Below, piece after piece: positions 1 to 11,584 of a stretch of 64,000 nucleotides of DNA; the first letter of the stretch is position 1; every line of letters begins with the position of its first letter. The stretch is taken from contig NC_092797.1 of assembly GCF_918797505.1 (NCBI RefSeq), forward strand, positions 36,593,372-36,657,371. Direction: 5' to 3'. The notes under the pieces are model-generated. The model was not told the origin of the DNA and did not search any database. It saw only the letters and a program-made list of their open reading frames with translations. The position numbers and the translations under genes were made by a program. The stretch comes from Bemisia tabaci (Eukaryota > Arthropoda > Insecta > Hemiptera > Aleyrodidae).

Positions 1-155
1 GGATTTCTTCCCATACTTTTTCTGACATACAGGGCAGGTGGTCGCGTCCGTGTGAGAGGCCTTATGCTCGTTCAGGCTCTGCGTATTGGAGTAACGTTTA
101 TGACACACATCGCACTCGTGAGGTTTGACTTCGGGACCGCGAATTTCCATCTCAG
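1..155 (-). CDS. C2H2 zinc-finger exon, partial (runs off left edge)
   Basis: On the minus strand a pyrimidine-rich acceptor (tttcag) is followed by an open frame that begins with two bases of a split codon. It encodes a full C2H2 finger (C-x2-C-x12-H-x3-H, starting HECDVCHKRY) and the first half of another (CPVCQKKYGKKS) before the window ends. The linker before the first finger contains KPHEC, close to the usual KP-Y/F-x-C entry. C2H2 fingers of this kind normally bind DNA in the nucleus. The start phase (two bases) matches the one-base ends of the exons at 5878-6408 and 5176-5364, so it can be spliced to either in frame. Membership of the same gene is inferred from strand, order, phase and shared finger type. 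The 3' end is not visible. Confidence 0.8.
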
Positions 156-473
156 CTGAAACAAAGCAACAGTCTGAGTTCCTAAATGGATCTAAAATGC
201 TTTCGCAAAAGTACTTTAAAAAAGGAAAAAACATCTCCTTCCGGAAGCACTATCACAACCAGCGTTTTCGTCAAAATTGAGTCATTAATAAATTCGAATT
301 CTTAAATCCACCCACTAGAGAAATATTATCTTGTCTGAAAGAAAGTGCCAAAGCCTAGAACCATCTCTAACTCAGCCTCCATAAAATGAAGTTCAGGTCA
401 AACTCATTAGCTTGATAAATATCCTGAGGTATTTATTAGATGCTTTCCTGTTGATTCGTTTCATCCAAACATG

Positions 474-731
474 CACTGGAAAAAAAACACATTTGATCTA
501 GAGTCCAGACTCTTGAAAACATTGACAAGAAAAAGGACTCTTGATTCAATCAGATTTAAGCTTAAATCAAAAGGAAATCCGCTCAAATTAAGAGGCTTGG
601 TTCTTGATTTAAGCTTAAATCAAAACAAGAACTTGATTTAAGGTCTTCAGGTCTTGATTGAATTAAGAGTATTTTTCTTGTCGATGTTTTTAAGAGTCTG
701 GACTCTAGATCCAATGTGTTTTTTTCCAGTG
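474..731. repeat. Foldback element with CACTGGAAAAAA ends
   Basis: Two roughly 80-base arms are near-perfect inverted copies, starting CACTGGAAAA and including gatctagagtccagactctt in the left arm. The core has repeated palindromic gatttaagcttaaatca motifs. No coding sequence. It looks like a foldback MITE. No clear target duplication was found. Confidence 0.75.
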
Positions 732-810
732 TGCAACACTGAACTTTGAAGAAGTAAACCTGACTTTAGTTTTTTCGGTTATAGGACATTTTGTCAACGA
801 TTTTTTGTCC

Positions 811-2200
811 GCCCTGGTAAAAATGGCAAGTGCTCAGATCAGTAGCACTTGCCTTTGGAACAGACCTAAGCACTGATGTCAGTGCTGCCGGGCGCTGATC
901 TGCTACCTCAGTGTTAGGTCTGTTCCAAAGGCAAGTGCCTCTGATGTAAGTGGCACTGACCTAAGTGTCTCAGACGTAAGCGGAGTGGAAACTCCCAGAA
1001 ATACTGTACAGGCAAAAATTTCGTTAATTACCGATCTGCCAGGTACGTTAAGTCACTATTTGACGATCAGGGAGGGCTGCTGTGAGTTTTCAATCCCAAG
1101 CAAGTATCACAATCTTCAGGGGACATCGCTCGTTCCCATGCGGTCTCCAATCTAAGTACTAACTACGCCCGACGTAACTTAACTTCGGTGATCGTCCTAG
1201 CGATTGAACCACTACACTACCTGCGCGTGTACGTGTTAGGGGCGTAATTTTACCATTTCAGGGCCCCCATTGGGGTAATTTTGCCAGCAAATGATGATTT
1301 TGTCTTTGAATGTGAATCCGATACTTAATTTTTCTATTATTCTTTTTTAATCAATCAACATGTAAATGAAGTTTTGTAAGTTACGTTTCTTTGAAAAAAA
1401 AATGGATCGCACTAAAATTCAAAATTAAAGCTAATGATGCAAAAAAAATAATGAAAGTTGAAATTATACAAAAAATATAAATTAGCAGATACAAAAATTG
1501 AAAGTAAAGGAGTAAAAAAGTTAGAAAAGAATTGAAAATAAAGTAGGAAAATTTTAAAAAAAATTGAGACTGAAACATTTTAAAAACAGTTAAAACTGAA
1601 AAAAATTAAAACCAAATTTAAAACTATTTTTTTTTATAAAAAAATAATAATGCTTAAATAAATATATCTAAATACATATTTTAGCGGTGATAATATTTTT
1701 ATCGATCTCATTTTTTGTTGTGTTTTAATTATTTAAGTGCCATCTTAAACGAAGAGGGTAAAACAAATTATTCAAGAGTGTGGCTACTTAAACTAGTTTT
1801 CCTTCCCTCTTAGAAAATCCCACCTTCTACAAAATATGCCTCTCTGAAAGATAAAGTTTGTGGTCCCCGTGTCCCGAGGAAATATTCCCCCACGAAAATG
1901 AAATAGGGTGGGGGAAGGGGGAGCCATCTCTACTTTTTGGGAGTGAGTGCGGTTCGATTAAGATTGATGTCAGAGACTTACCCTCTGAACCAAGTCCTGA
2001 CCTCAGTCCCGCTTACCTCAGAGACATCTCTGCACTTAGGTAAGTCTTTCTCCCGACGTCAGTGCCTCTTACCTCAGTGCTGACTTCTTGGGTAAGTGCT
2101 TTAACACTTACGTCAGAGAAAACTGAACTGACCTCAGAGCAAATTGCACTGACCTCAGTGGAAAATTCACTGACCTAACACTTGCCATTTTTACCAGGGC
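811..2200. mobile_element. 1.39-kb DNA element with perfect 22-bp terminal inverted repeats
   Basis: The ends are exact inverted copies (left begins GCCCTGGTAAAAATGGC, right ends GCCATTTTTACCAGGGC). Subterminal regions at both ends carry many short copies of a motif near CTGACCTCAGTG / CTTACCTCAGAG, the kind of array that can serve as transposase binding sites. The left subterminal part also contains an inverted repeat around ttggaacagacctaa. No transposase ORF is present, so it is non-autonomous. A 5S-rRNA-derived stretch lies inside. The ends resemble those of the element at 57382-58338. No convincing target duplication. Confidence 0.75.
1131..1213 (-). mobile_element. 5S rRNA-derived sequence (SINE3-like head or 5S pseudogene)
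   Basis: Read on the minus strand, the sequence contains GACGATCACCGAAGTTAAG, then GTCGGGCGTAGTTAGTACTT, then GGAGACCGCATGGGAA. These correspond in order to the middle and 3' half of animal 5S rRNA, including the A-box and C-box parts of its internal promoter. The 5' portion is replaced by gtagtgtagtggttcaatcg, which looks tRNA-like, so this is not an intact 5S gene. It sits inside the TIR element at 811-2200. Either a 5S-derived SINE inserted there or the element captured a 5S fragment. Confidence 0.7.
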
Positions 2201-3096
2201 GAGCACTTGTTTATTTCAGTATTGTAAGTCCACGCGTTTTTTTCGGCAGGGGAGTTTTGGTCCACTTATCAATTATTGAGACCCAAAGTTAATTGGTCAA
2301 CATGAAAATACAAACAACATTTGCTCACGACGTTTTTGGATGAAATGTATAATGTCTTGGAAGAATGAGGGTTTGCTCGTTTTTTGTTTGTTTGGTTGGC
2401 CAAAGGGAAACAAATATATAATTGAGAATTTTGGCGTCAATTCCATGAGGGAAAATTCACTAAAACTCTCTACACCATTTTGGTGCAACAGGACTTAATT
2501 ATATTTCAAGAAAATCCCATCCTCTTACACCTCAGCACACACTTTTCCTCAGCTTAAAGGCTCTGATTTCCTGTGTACGATAACTTGCGACGGCGCGGAC
2601 GCGGGCTTCAAACTACTATTTCGCCATGAAGGTGTTGCACAGTATCATACAAGATTGAAGGCACCCCAACGTATCATGATTGATGGCATCTTTCAAAAGC
2701 ACGAAGCTCCCTCGCAAATTAAATCGAGTGACGACTAAAAAGAGAGAGCTATAGTCGAAAAACTTGCTAAGTCCTAGTATCTGGATCCAGTAATGTTCAG
2801 CATGGATTTTGAACTTAATTAGAGAAAAAAGTGACTTGATACAAGCAGATATGCTCAAAACCGCCGAGAAGATTTCCTTATAAATCAATAAAGAAAATAA
2901 TGCATGTTTAGAGAAAAAAGGATGCTTAAATAAAAAGAAAAGTCACTTAGATCAAGCAGAAACCCGCTTTCATTCAGCTATTTTATTATTGATTCAAAAT
3001 AAAATCTTCTTGACGGCATACTCAATAATGTTGCTGCCTAAATCGAGTCACATTTTTCTCTAATGAAATTCAAAAATTATGCTAAAAGTTATTAAA
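2201..3096. other. No gene recognised
   Basis: AT-rich non-coding sequence between two repeats. The open frames here have no recognisable domain or splice context. Confidence 0.5.
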
Positions 3097-3612
3097 TACG
3101 GAAGCTAGGACTAAGTGAGTTTTTTAGATTACCGCTTTCTTCTTGTAACGTAGTATCTTGATTTATTTTGCAAGGAAAGCTCTGTACCCTTAAAGGAAGC
3201 TTGCCATTCTTGATACGTTGGAGCGCCTTCAATCTCGTATGTTACTGTGAAGCACCTATGTCGCGAAATAGTTGCTTGAAACGCCGTAGCACTCCTGGCG
3301 CGGCGCGGCGGGCGACCAGCGTGACACGCGCATAGGCGCCTACAAACCTAACAGGGATACTTCACGCATTGCGCAACGCGTGAAGTATCCCGTTAGGTTT
3401 GGAGGCGTCAGTGCGCATTCGCTGTTAGGCTGTAATATTTAAACTCGCGGAGTCAGCGTTTTTCAACTCATGATTTTGAAATGTTTGCACGCTCTGCATG
3501 GATTATGCTCATTTAAATTGATGAAAAAAAAAAATATGTATTAAAGGAAAATATAACGTGTCTTTCGAAAATATTTAGGTGGTTCCGTGTCTAATTTAAT
3601 GATTTCCAAAGC
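3097..3612. repeat. 520-bp interspersed repeat D, copy 1
   Basis: This region is closely similar along its full length to 57559-58079. Its centre is a strong palindrome (about 3336-3408) in which gcgcctacaaacctaac, then acttcacgcattgcg, is followed by the inverted copy. Related fragments occur at 51750-52000 inside a hAT element. No coding capacity. Type unknown; the ends have no obvious inverted repeats. Confidence 0.7.
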
Positions 3613-5132
3613 TTTTTAATTTTTCCTTTATATTTTGTGCTTTCACTGTGCTGCAGCGTGGTGTCTTCGCAACCAAACGCTCAAAATTTGACGTGTTTGA
3701 CTGTGAAAGATCGATTTAAAAGTGGGATAAAACAGAGATTGCGTCTTCCTTGGTTTTTTCGCTCTTTTTCATTTTTGTGTAGTTCCTTTCAACACAAGTA
3801 CGGCTCATTGAGATTAATATCCATGCCATCGCTTAGAAAAGGTTTTACAAATATTTGCCACGTTTTAAAAATATAATGTTTTTAAAATGAAATAATATTA
3901 TCATTTATAAAAAGGTATATACATACGGTATATTTTAAATCGACAATTTTATAGATAGAAGTAAAACCAAATATTCACCAATGAAAATTTGAAAGATGAA
4001 TAAAAAGAAGAAAGTAGCGTTTCATTTAAAAAATGAGTTACCATAACAACACCTTCTTCTCTCTCAATTTTCTAATTCGATATTGGCAATATAATTTTAC
4101 TATCGGACTGGAATATAACCTTTGGACCAGGTCACTGTTTCTTATTTCAAGCGTGGGCGTAAATTACTGGACTAAACACGTGTCCGGACAAAAAATCGTT
4201 GACGGAATGTCCTGAAACCGTTTTTTCTACTCAAATGACCCCTCTTCTTCTTTGTAACTTTTCCAATTACATTTTTGTCACAATAAGTAACAATAGGAGG
4301 TTTCCTAAACGCGGACCTTGCATTTAACTTGAAAATCAGCCCGAAGATATTCTCTGCGTATCCTTAAAAAAAGTCTCACCAACCCAGTCTTTTTCCAGAT
4401 TTTCTCACCCCTAATTTGCCTGGTTCCCTTTTGCCTTCCCATCATCCTTTAAAGAGTTTTGTCAGGTAGTTCTCACTTTCCTCCTCCAAAGCACAAAAGG
4501 ACATCTTTACCTTTGAACGGTCCCTATATATGTAAGTGTTATCTATAGCTCCTCGAAGTAAGAAGTTTCTTCGCGTAGGGGGCACCACCGCCGTGTATTA
4601 GTTTTGAGGGTCACGTTGTTAGAGTTCGTACAGCTTGACGTGGGTCCTTGATCTTGTATGAAAATTGAAGGAATTTCTGTTAAACTCGAAGAGCCATAAG
4701 TTCTAGTGATGACATTCTTCTCTCTTTTGACACTATAAATGACATGAAAAGTAATTTCTGAAACTCTGTATGGAACTTAATCCCCCCCCCCCCCCAAAAA
4801 AGAAGTGTTAAGCAAAACGACGTGGATGCGACCAATCTCGAGTGATCTTTCCCAGCTATTGCAGATATTTTCCTCCCACCGTGAAATCTCTAGCACTTAC
4901 AGGCGTCCCATGAGAAAAACTTGGATCAAGTTTTAGCTTTTATTAATAAACTTAGAAATCTCGTGTTTAGTTTTAAACATTCCAGACATACGCTGCTAGA
5001 ACTTATGAGTCCTATTATTTATAGTATCTGTTGTAATTTTTAAGTAATCACAGATTCCGGATTTTAGCAGAGGGACGTAGTGGATTTTTCCAGAACTACC
5101 GCTCACCAACACTGATGATTAACCTTACTCTT

Positions 5133-5136
<4 letters not shown>

Positions 5137-5170
<34 letters not shown>
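5137..5170. repeat. A34 homopolymer next to splice donor
   Basis: An uninterrupted run of 34 A on the plus strand lies immediately beside the minus-strand splice donor of the zinc-finger exon. The intron therefore starts GTAAG followed directly by 34 T. Confidence 0.9.
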
Positions 5171-5172
<2 letters not shown>

Positions 5173-5175
5173 TAC

Positions 5176-5364
5176 CTTCGTGGAACCTCCTCATGTGCTC
5201 CTTTTAGCTTGACACGGTGTTATAATTCCTATCACAAACGTAGCAATGTAGATCTTTTTCATGAGATTTTAAGTGTGATGTCAAGGTCCCCTGGTTTGAG
5301 TACGTGAGTCCACAGGTATCACAAACATAAGGTTTACCTGCTTTTCTACTGTTACTCAGATTCC
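5176..5364 (-). CDS. C2H2 zinc-finger exon with an in-frame stop in its second finger
   Basis: Acceptor tttatag and donor GAAG|GTAAG bound a 189-base exon that starts with two bases and ends with one base of a codon, so it is symmetric. The first finger is complete (KPYVCDTCGLTYS, then HLKSH). The second starts CYVCDRNYNTVSS, hits TAA at 5206-5204, and then continues in frame KEHMRRFHEG. With the stop read as an amino acid, the spacing is C-x2-C-x12-H-x4-H, and the stop occupies the position usually filled by leucine. The exon is therefore a decaying finger exon, a site of stop read-through, or an alternative terminal exon giving a protein with one finger and a half. A second possible acceptor at 5337 (gcag|gt) has the same phase. 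Confidence 0.75.
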
Positions 5365-5877
5365 CTATAAACAAAGATGTATCGTAAATCTTCACTATGA
5401 GCAGCCGCTACAAAAGACACATGCGCAATAGTTTACGATTAATGAAATGGTACAGATAAAGGCGGATATGAAACTAAAAATGAGGAAAAAAACGGCAATC
5501 ACAGCTGGCCTAAACCTCTTAAAACACCTCAGACACCAGAAGCATTCAGGCGCCGTAGTGTCCCACGGCTCCCCAGTGCACCAAAGAATGTCATATGAAT
5601 ACTTCATTCCACGGTAATTTTTAGCGGTGAATTTCGTTTTAAACAAATCTTTCTCGAAATCACGTCATTTAAATTACAAACTTTAAAGAGCCGTGATTTC
5701 AGTTTTGTTTGATATCACCGAGCCCATTCGCTGGCAAAATACTTATTTTGCTGCACACGACAACGTTTTTAGATAATACAAAGAAATTATTAATTATTCT
5801 AAGGCTGCCCGTTTTTGCAGCAAGACATTCAAACACACCCAAGTATGAATTAAATGTAGAACGAAATTGGAACTTAC

Positions 5878-6408
5878 CCCGACGCGATTGACGAACTGGG
5901 CCGCCGGGAGTTCCCTGAGTATCATAAGGTCCCCAACCGCCTGAAGGTCCGCGATCACCCTGTGTGCCTGGAATACTTACACCTCTCGCGCGTGGGGTTG
6001 TTGGGGTTGCTCGGCCACCCCGAGCGCTAGATCCGCCCGTAACCTTTTCCTTGCCTTTCCTAGACGAGGAACTTCCAGGACCCGAAGCTATTCCTGGACC
6101 TGAAGAATCTCTCGAGGGCGAGTAGCGAGTGGAGGCCAAGAGTCTAGCCTGTTCCTCAGCGTGAGCCTGTTCAATAACAAGAGCCATCGCAGCAGCGAGA
6201 GACTGTTCATCAGCAAGAGCCTGTTCAGCGGCGGCAGCTGCGCGTTGTGCGTCTTTCTTGGCACGCCTCACACCGAGAGCATCCCTGTAAGTTTTCTGCC
6301 AATTTCGTGAAAATTGCTTCGACGGTCGAGGTGGTGCTCCCGTTAGCATCTCCTCCGTCATTAGGCTTGGGGCGCAATCGGCGAAGGTTCTGGTTTGGCT
6401 CCTGACGT
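5878..6408 (-). CDS. Internal exon: coiled-coil and Ser/Gly/Pro-rich linker of the zinc-finger gene
   Basis: An open frame of 531 bases (177 codons) lies between a plausible acceptor (atttatccatag) and a strong donor (CGGG|GTAAGT). It begins with two bases and ends with one, the same phase as the finger exons. Order of regions: a short basic N-terminal part with RNWQKTYRDALGVRRAKKDA; an Ala/Glu/Gln-rich heptad-like stretch of about 40 residues (AEQALADEQSL, IEQAHAEEQARLLA) that may form a coiled coil; then a disordered tail rich in Ser, Gly, Pro, Arg and Thr. No Met is needed because the frame is open through the acceptor. I recognise no family. The role as linker between an N-terminal region and fingers is inferred from position and phase. 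Confidence 0.6.
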
Positions 6409-6730
6409 CTATGGATAAATCAACCAAAAGGCCTCGTGATTTTCGGCGTCATAAATAAATTTACACAATTTTATAAGGATATGTAAGAATCTTATTACAT
6501 AAGAAACCGGAGCATAAGCAGATCATGAACAGTGATGTCAAGAATACAGTCCCTAGTAGCAGAACAAATTTTTGTTTTTCTAAAAAAAGTATAAAAGAAA
6601 ACATATCTGTTATCTAAATGGTAGTTTTATATAAAAAACGAGTGAAGCTCATATAAAAAAATCGAAGTTCAGATCTGACCGTAATATATGAAAAATGATA
6701 AAAGCTAGATACGGTAATTTTTTTTATAGA

Positions 6731-6966
6731 CAATTATTTTATTTTTTTATATAACGCATGCATACGAAAGTGTTAAAAGTGAACATTTTCATGTAGCTAT
6801 TAAATAAAAAAAGGTCATAAGTTTCGTGAGCTTTTTGCAAATTAGAAGATTTTTTAGTATGTTGGAGAAAAGCTCACGAAAATTATGACTTTTTTTATAT
6901 GATGGTTACATAAGAAAGTTCACTTTCAACACTTTCGTATGCATGCATTATATAAAAAAAATTAAC
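6731..6966. repeat. Long imperfect palindrome in intron
   Basis: Left arm about 6731-6843 and right arm about 6860-6966 are inverted copies sharing atgcatacgaaagtgtt and, nearer the centre, tcgtgagctttt. The loop is about 15 bases. It lies between the real exon and its partial duplicate. It is probably a MITE or a rearrangement product. Confidence 0.75.
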
Positions 6967-7055
6967 TTTCGTACCTAAATCTTTATAGCTTCCTTATATG
7001 GTTCTTCTACTAGGGGTATTTCAATTGGACTATTTATGTTAAAAGAAACTAACAA

Positions 7056-7223
7056 TAAGTTTCTGCCAATTTCGTGAAAATTGCTTCGACGGTCGAGGTG
7101 GTGCTCCCGTTAGCATCTCCTCCGTCATTAGGCTTGGGGCGCAATCGGCGAAGGTTCTGGTTTGTCTGCTGACGTCTATGGATAAATCAACCAAAAGGCC
7201 TCGTGATTATCATCGTCATAAAT
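7056..7223 (-). pseudogene. Partial duplicate of the coiled-coil exon 5' part
   Basis: About 165 bases are nearly identical to 6288-6453, covering the intron end, the acceptor and roughly the first 115 coding bases of the 5878-6408 exon. Relative to the original it has a few substitutions after the acceptor and one A missing at the point where similarity stops (CAGAAACTTA versus CAGAAAACTTA). The copy has lost the rest of the exon and its donor, so it cannot replace the original. A further shared stretch (aagaaaccggagcataa) at 6500 and 7361 suggests the duplicated block was larger. Confidence 0.8.
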
Positions 7224-8076
7224 CTTCCAAAATAATATTATCCTTACGTTGCGCAATAGGAGAGTAACTACAAAGCCATTGCCTGATGCGATTAATGAAA
7301 ATTGGAAAGTGTACAGACGGAGTGGTAAAGTATTTATTACATCTATTATAATATATAAGAAACCGGAGCATAACGCTGAACACTCGAAACACTGCGACCG
7401 ACGTACGCACATTTGCCGTCGTACGAAACCACGTGTCTCTATAGCGGCGTTTCAAAATATCTGCTTCTCGTTTATCTATTCGAGAAGAAACAAACCAACT
7501 TGATGGCTTGAAATTTACACGGAATATTCTGCTAATAGGGAAGAAAAATCACGGAAGTTTTTAAGGAATTACGTTGACTAGGTAGTTTATCAAAGGAAAA
7601 ATACGGCATGATAGGAAATCTGCAACGACGGAAACGGAGATATGTGGCTTCGCACTTTGGCTATGGATATGGTGATATGACCAGGAAAGAAACAAGGGGG
7701 AAAACCGAGTAAAAAGGCTAAAATACAAAAATAAAAAAACCCGACACGTTTCGACATAAAACTGAGTCATTTTCAGTCAGAGAATGTGTTAAAAATTAAG
7801 AAATATTGATGGGAATACCTCCTATATGTTGGTGGCCGAAATCCGGGGAAAATAAAATTCATTTTTTGTTGTATTTTGGTCTTTTCCCCGTTTGTTCTCC
7901 TTAGACTATTGTCTCGGGCTGTATCATAAAAGTTTTTATGGTGATATGTAAAATTTTATTTTCAAAGAAGGTATAAAGATTGAAAATTTCAAGTTTTTGG
8001 AATAATATTTGAGTTTTTGTAGACTAAGATTCCTTTTCTCCGAATAACGTACCTTAACCTTGCAACGTATCTTTAC

Positions 8077-8335
8077 CTGTAACATAAAGTGGACAGGGAG
8101 AGGTAATGACTGAGCAGATGCGGTGGGGTTGATTGGGGATGGCACGACACTCGGGGCGGGACCAATTGGTGCAAACGTTGAGGCCAAGCCGGTCAAGAGC
8201 TAAAAACGCCTGCTCGCACGCCTGGTTGGCCGCCTGCTTGGCTTCTATCGTCGATCCCTCCGAAATCCCTCGGCAACGATCCGTTCGGTTCGTGTACATC
8301 AGGATCACTCGATCCCGGTCCAACGTTCCCTTAAC
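8077..8335 (-). CDS. Probable upstream exon of the zinc-finger gene
   Basis: A strong polypyrimidine acceptor (ttttcttcttttgcggaag) precedes a frame open for 259 bases to the donor TTACAG|GTAAAG. In this frame (starting VKGTLDRDRVILMYTNRTD, with EAKQAANQACEQAFLALDRLG further on) the exon ends after one base of a codon and joins the 6408-5878 exon in frame. Another frame at its 3' end, rich in Pro, Ala and Ser (STFAPIGPAPSVVPSPINP), is also open for 40 codons and ends at the same donor in phase 0, but that phase does not fit the next exon. No domain is recognised and no start codon is evident; the true first exon must lie further right or be unrecognised. Confidence 0.45.
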
Positions 8336-8639
8336 CTTCCGCAAAAGAAGAAAGGAAAAAAAAATTAAACAAGCAGTGAACTCCAACACAATGTGTTGAT
8401 AAGGCGCGTCATTAACTCGCACATATCAACCCCTTTAGTTTTCATTTACAGAGATTTCAAAAAAGGCAAGCAGCACAACAAGAGAATTCACGATCCAACA
8501 CTGCAAGGTCAACGACGCACCTTCACGAGACCGTGTATTGTGAATCTAAAAAGCTATTCGAACAAATTTAAGTTTTTTGATCTGCCTCAAGCAAAATCTT
8601 ATCAGATTCTTGAAGAAAAGTGCTACGGAAAAATTTAAG

Positions 8640-11584
8640 CGAAGAAAGGAAAAATTCTGTCGAACTCCTAGAAGATAAAGTCGATTTAAAGGTATTTTGG
8701 GGGTAAAATACCCAAATTACCGGTATTATAAATACCGTTATATTATTGAAAAGAAATTGACTCGATATAAATGCAATTGTATTAAATATGTCTTGATTTT
8801 GTTATTTTAAACGTCTTTTCATGCAAAGAAGCTCAACCATGTCCATGCTTTATTCATTCATGAATTGAAAGTAAGCAATCCACATCCCGAAAATCTACCG
8901 ATTTGCCGTAAAAAATCGCAGAAACTTGATATACCAGGTCGATGTACCCACTCTTTGAATTAACTTCACACAACAGTATGATTAGTTCTTTTCTAGATTT
9001 TGAGAAAAGAATCACGTCGGGGTCACCACTTTGTTGAGCTCAGAAAAAAGGTCAACAATATTATAGATAAATCAACACATTTTTATTAATAATACCTTTT
9101 TAAGGATAAATTATGAATGGAAGAATCATACAAGCAGGACTTCTTTTTTCATATATATTAGGTTAAGATGAAGAGAAAAAGTGGTCGCCACGGAGACCAT
9201 TTAGCATAGCATATGCTTCAACAGGTACCAACTTTTGAAAAGTATAACCGAGGTTACAGATCTGTCAAAGCAACGTTTTGAACAAAACGGAGGAGTTAAA
9301 TTCTCATTCCGAGAGTGCCGACCTGCTCAGCCATCCTCGAATCAGTTCGCTTGATTCTGCTTATATATGCATATTTTAAATCAGCGCGTCGCATTCTTAG
9401 GCTTTTTTTAAAAAAACCAAGTAACGTAGACTCTTGGTATTCACTGCACATAAACTAGCGACCCCCAGAATGAGAAACAACTTTAAATCATAATTATTGA
9501 TGGATAAATAAACTTTTTACACGCTTTGGAAAATCTCAGAAGTTCGCGGTAGTCACTTTTCGGTAAGGAACTAAGGGACTCGGTTATTGTATCGAGCAGG
9601 GTTCGAAACGATCGCAAAGGCGGTATACTACGTATACGCGCCAAAAAAGAAAAAAAGAAGAAAAAAGTAACATCAATAATTATCGTCATGTTGACGGATC
9701 ATCCCTAAGTTACGTTACGCTAGACTCACACTATCAGGTAGGACCTGAGGATTCTATTTTTGCTATATGAAACCTAATGCTCTCCTGCCAAATCTCACCT
9801 AGCCTAATCCCTTACCAAACTTGAATACATGAACTATGGGTAATATAGTGTAACCTACTAATTGGTACATGGTATAAAATAGGTGAAGTTTGAGAAGTAT
9901 TCCGGCCAAATGTTCTTCAATACGGTGTATCATTCTATCGTCCACTGTAAAAACCCTACAACTCTATTCAACATATTATTTTTTCCCCCTTACATGGTTC
10001 AATTACAGAAAAAATCTAATTGCCACAAGACGTTATTTTTTCAGTTTGAGTTCCTTACGTATGGTATACGTTAGAGTCGACTCGAAAAAATGAAGGACGA
10101 TCATGTTTGTTCGCTGTCTGCGTGTAAAGCAGCATTTTTGTCAGAAAACAATTAGGAAAATATAGAGATCAGAAACGGAGTTTGTACTTTCGACGGCATC
10201 ATTTTGGTTGAACTGTCCGCTTAATGTATCCGTGCTTACAGTTCAGGTATAGCTGTGTCCTCGGTTCACGCTTTTGAACTGACAATGAGCTAATATGACA
10301 TTTTACCCTCGATTTGCGCACCATTCATGGAACATTGATCTAACAGTTTAAAAAAATTCTACTTCTAATATTATCTGAATTTTTGGTTCGTTTTTATATT
10401 GACTCACCGTTTCAACTTGCTGATGTGAAATAATAATTAAAACAAAGACCGCAAGACAGCATAATAAATCACATTTCTTCATTTTACAAATCGCACGACT
10501 TATGTCGTCAGCATGAAGATTTGAAATAATGCTAAACTTTCAGAGCGCAACTTTTATGGAAAACCAAGAGATCAACCTCGAAATGTGAAAATAATGATAG
10601 GAACTGAAGAATACCAGGTTAGGAATACCTTTGATGTTCACTTGAATTTATCATTTGAAATGATTTTAACCAAGATTTTTCCTTGGATTGCTTACTTTAT
10701 CGATCTGGGATTTCCTTTTTTCCTTCATAAATTGATTTGAACCACATACATCCTATGTGCGTGATGAAATAAACCTGCAGCTTTCACAGCCAGACGGAAA
10801 GTATGACAAGTATGGACCAGGATCATTATTTACCAATGGCACTTGTAAAGGAATGGATCATATTTAGTTCTATTTAAACTGCAAATTGTTTTTATATGAG
10901 CCTCGCAATGATTAAAATAATGCATTAGAGTGTCACGATTAAGTTTCCACTCGTCTCACTTTTTTTGATTCTTTGAATTTAACATCGAAGCTGTCAGTAC
11001 AGAGTACATCTTCGTGCAATCTGCACTGCTCGGTTTGAAGCAACTATTGATGGACTACAGATTGAGGATAACTTTTTCATTTCACCACTTTCACACCTCA
11101 CTTTAATGACTTTCGCGCTCCGTTTTAACTTAACGTTTAGGAGGAAATTTAAAGTCTGTATGCCTTCTTCCAAAGACCTTTTAAATGGATCAAAATCACC
11201 TATGGTACAATAATTTATTAAAACTACACAAAAAGGAAACACCCTCACCTCAAATCTTACATAAATTCAAGTGAGTGAATCGACGTGCATGTGAAATTGC
11301 ATGCTGCGTGCTTGAAGGCAAATCTTCGTGAGGTTCGTTGCAAGGTGATGAAAATCCGATATTTTGATCTCGTTCGTTAGCGTTGTTTCGATTCAATAAA
11401 GACTATTCAACTCCCTCAAACTATTCCTTTCGTTTGTCCTCAAAAGACCTTGAAGATAACAAAATGTACAGGCATTTCTCCTAGGAAAATGCACATTGCC
11501 AATGAAGGATAGGCATTTAGAGTAATCAACTCGAACATCCTCTCGATTATATGAGTCTTATAGACTGGTAGTGGGTTATTTCTC

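Noticed and set aside
6408..6427. Start of the linker-exon protein at TTG 6427
   Set aside because: The codon is TTG, not ATG, and lies upstream of a good acceptor at 6409-6410, so this is intron sequence and the exon has no initiator.
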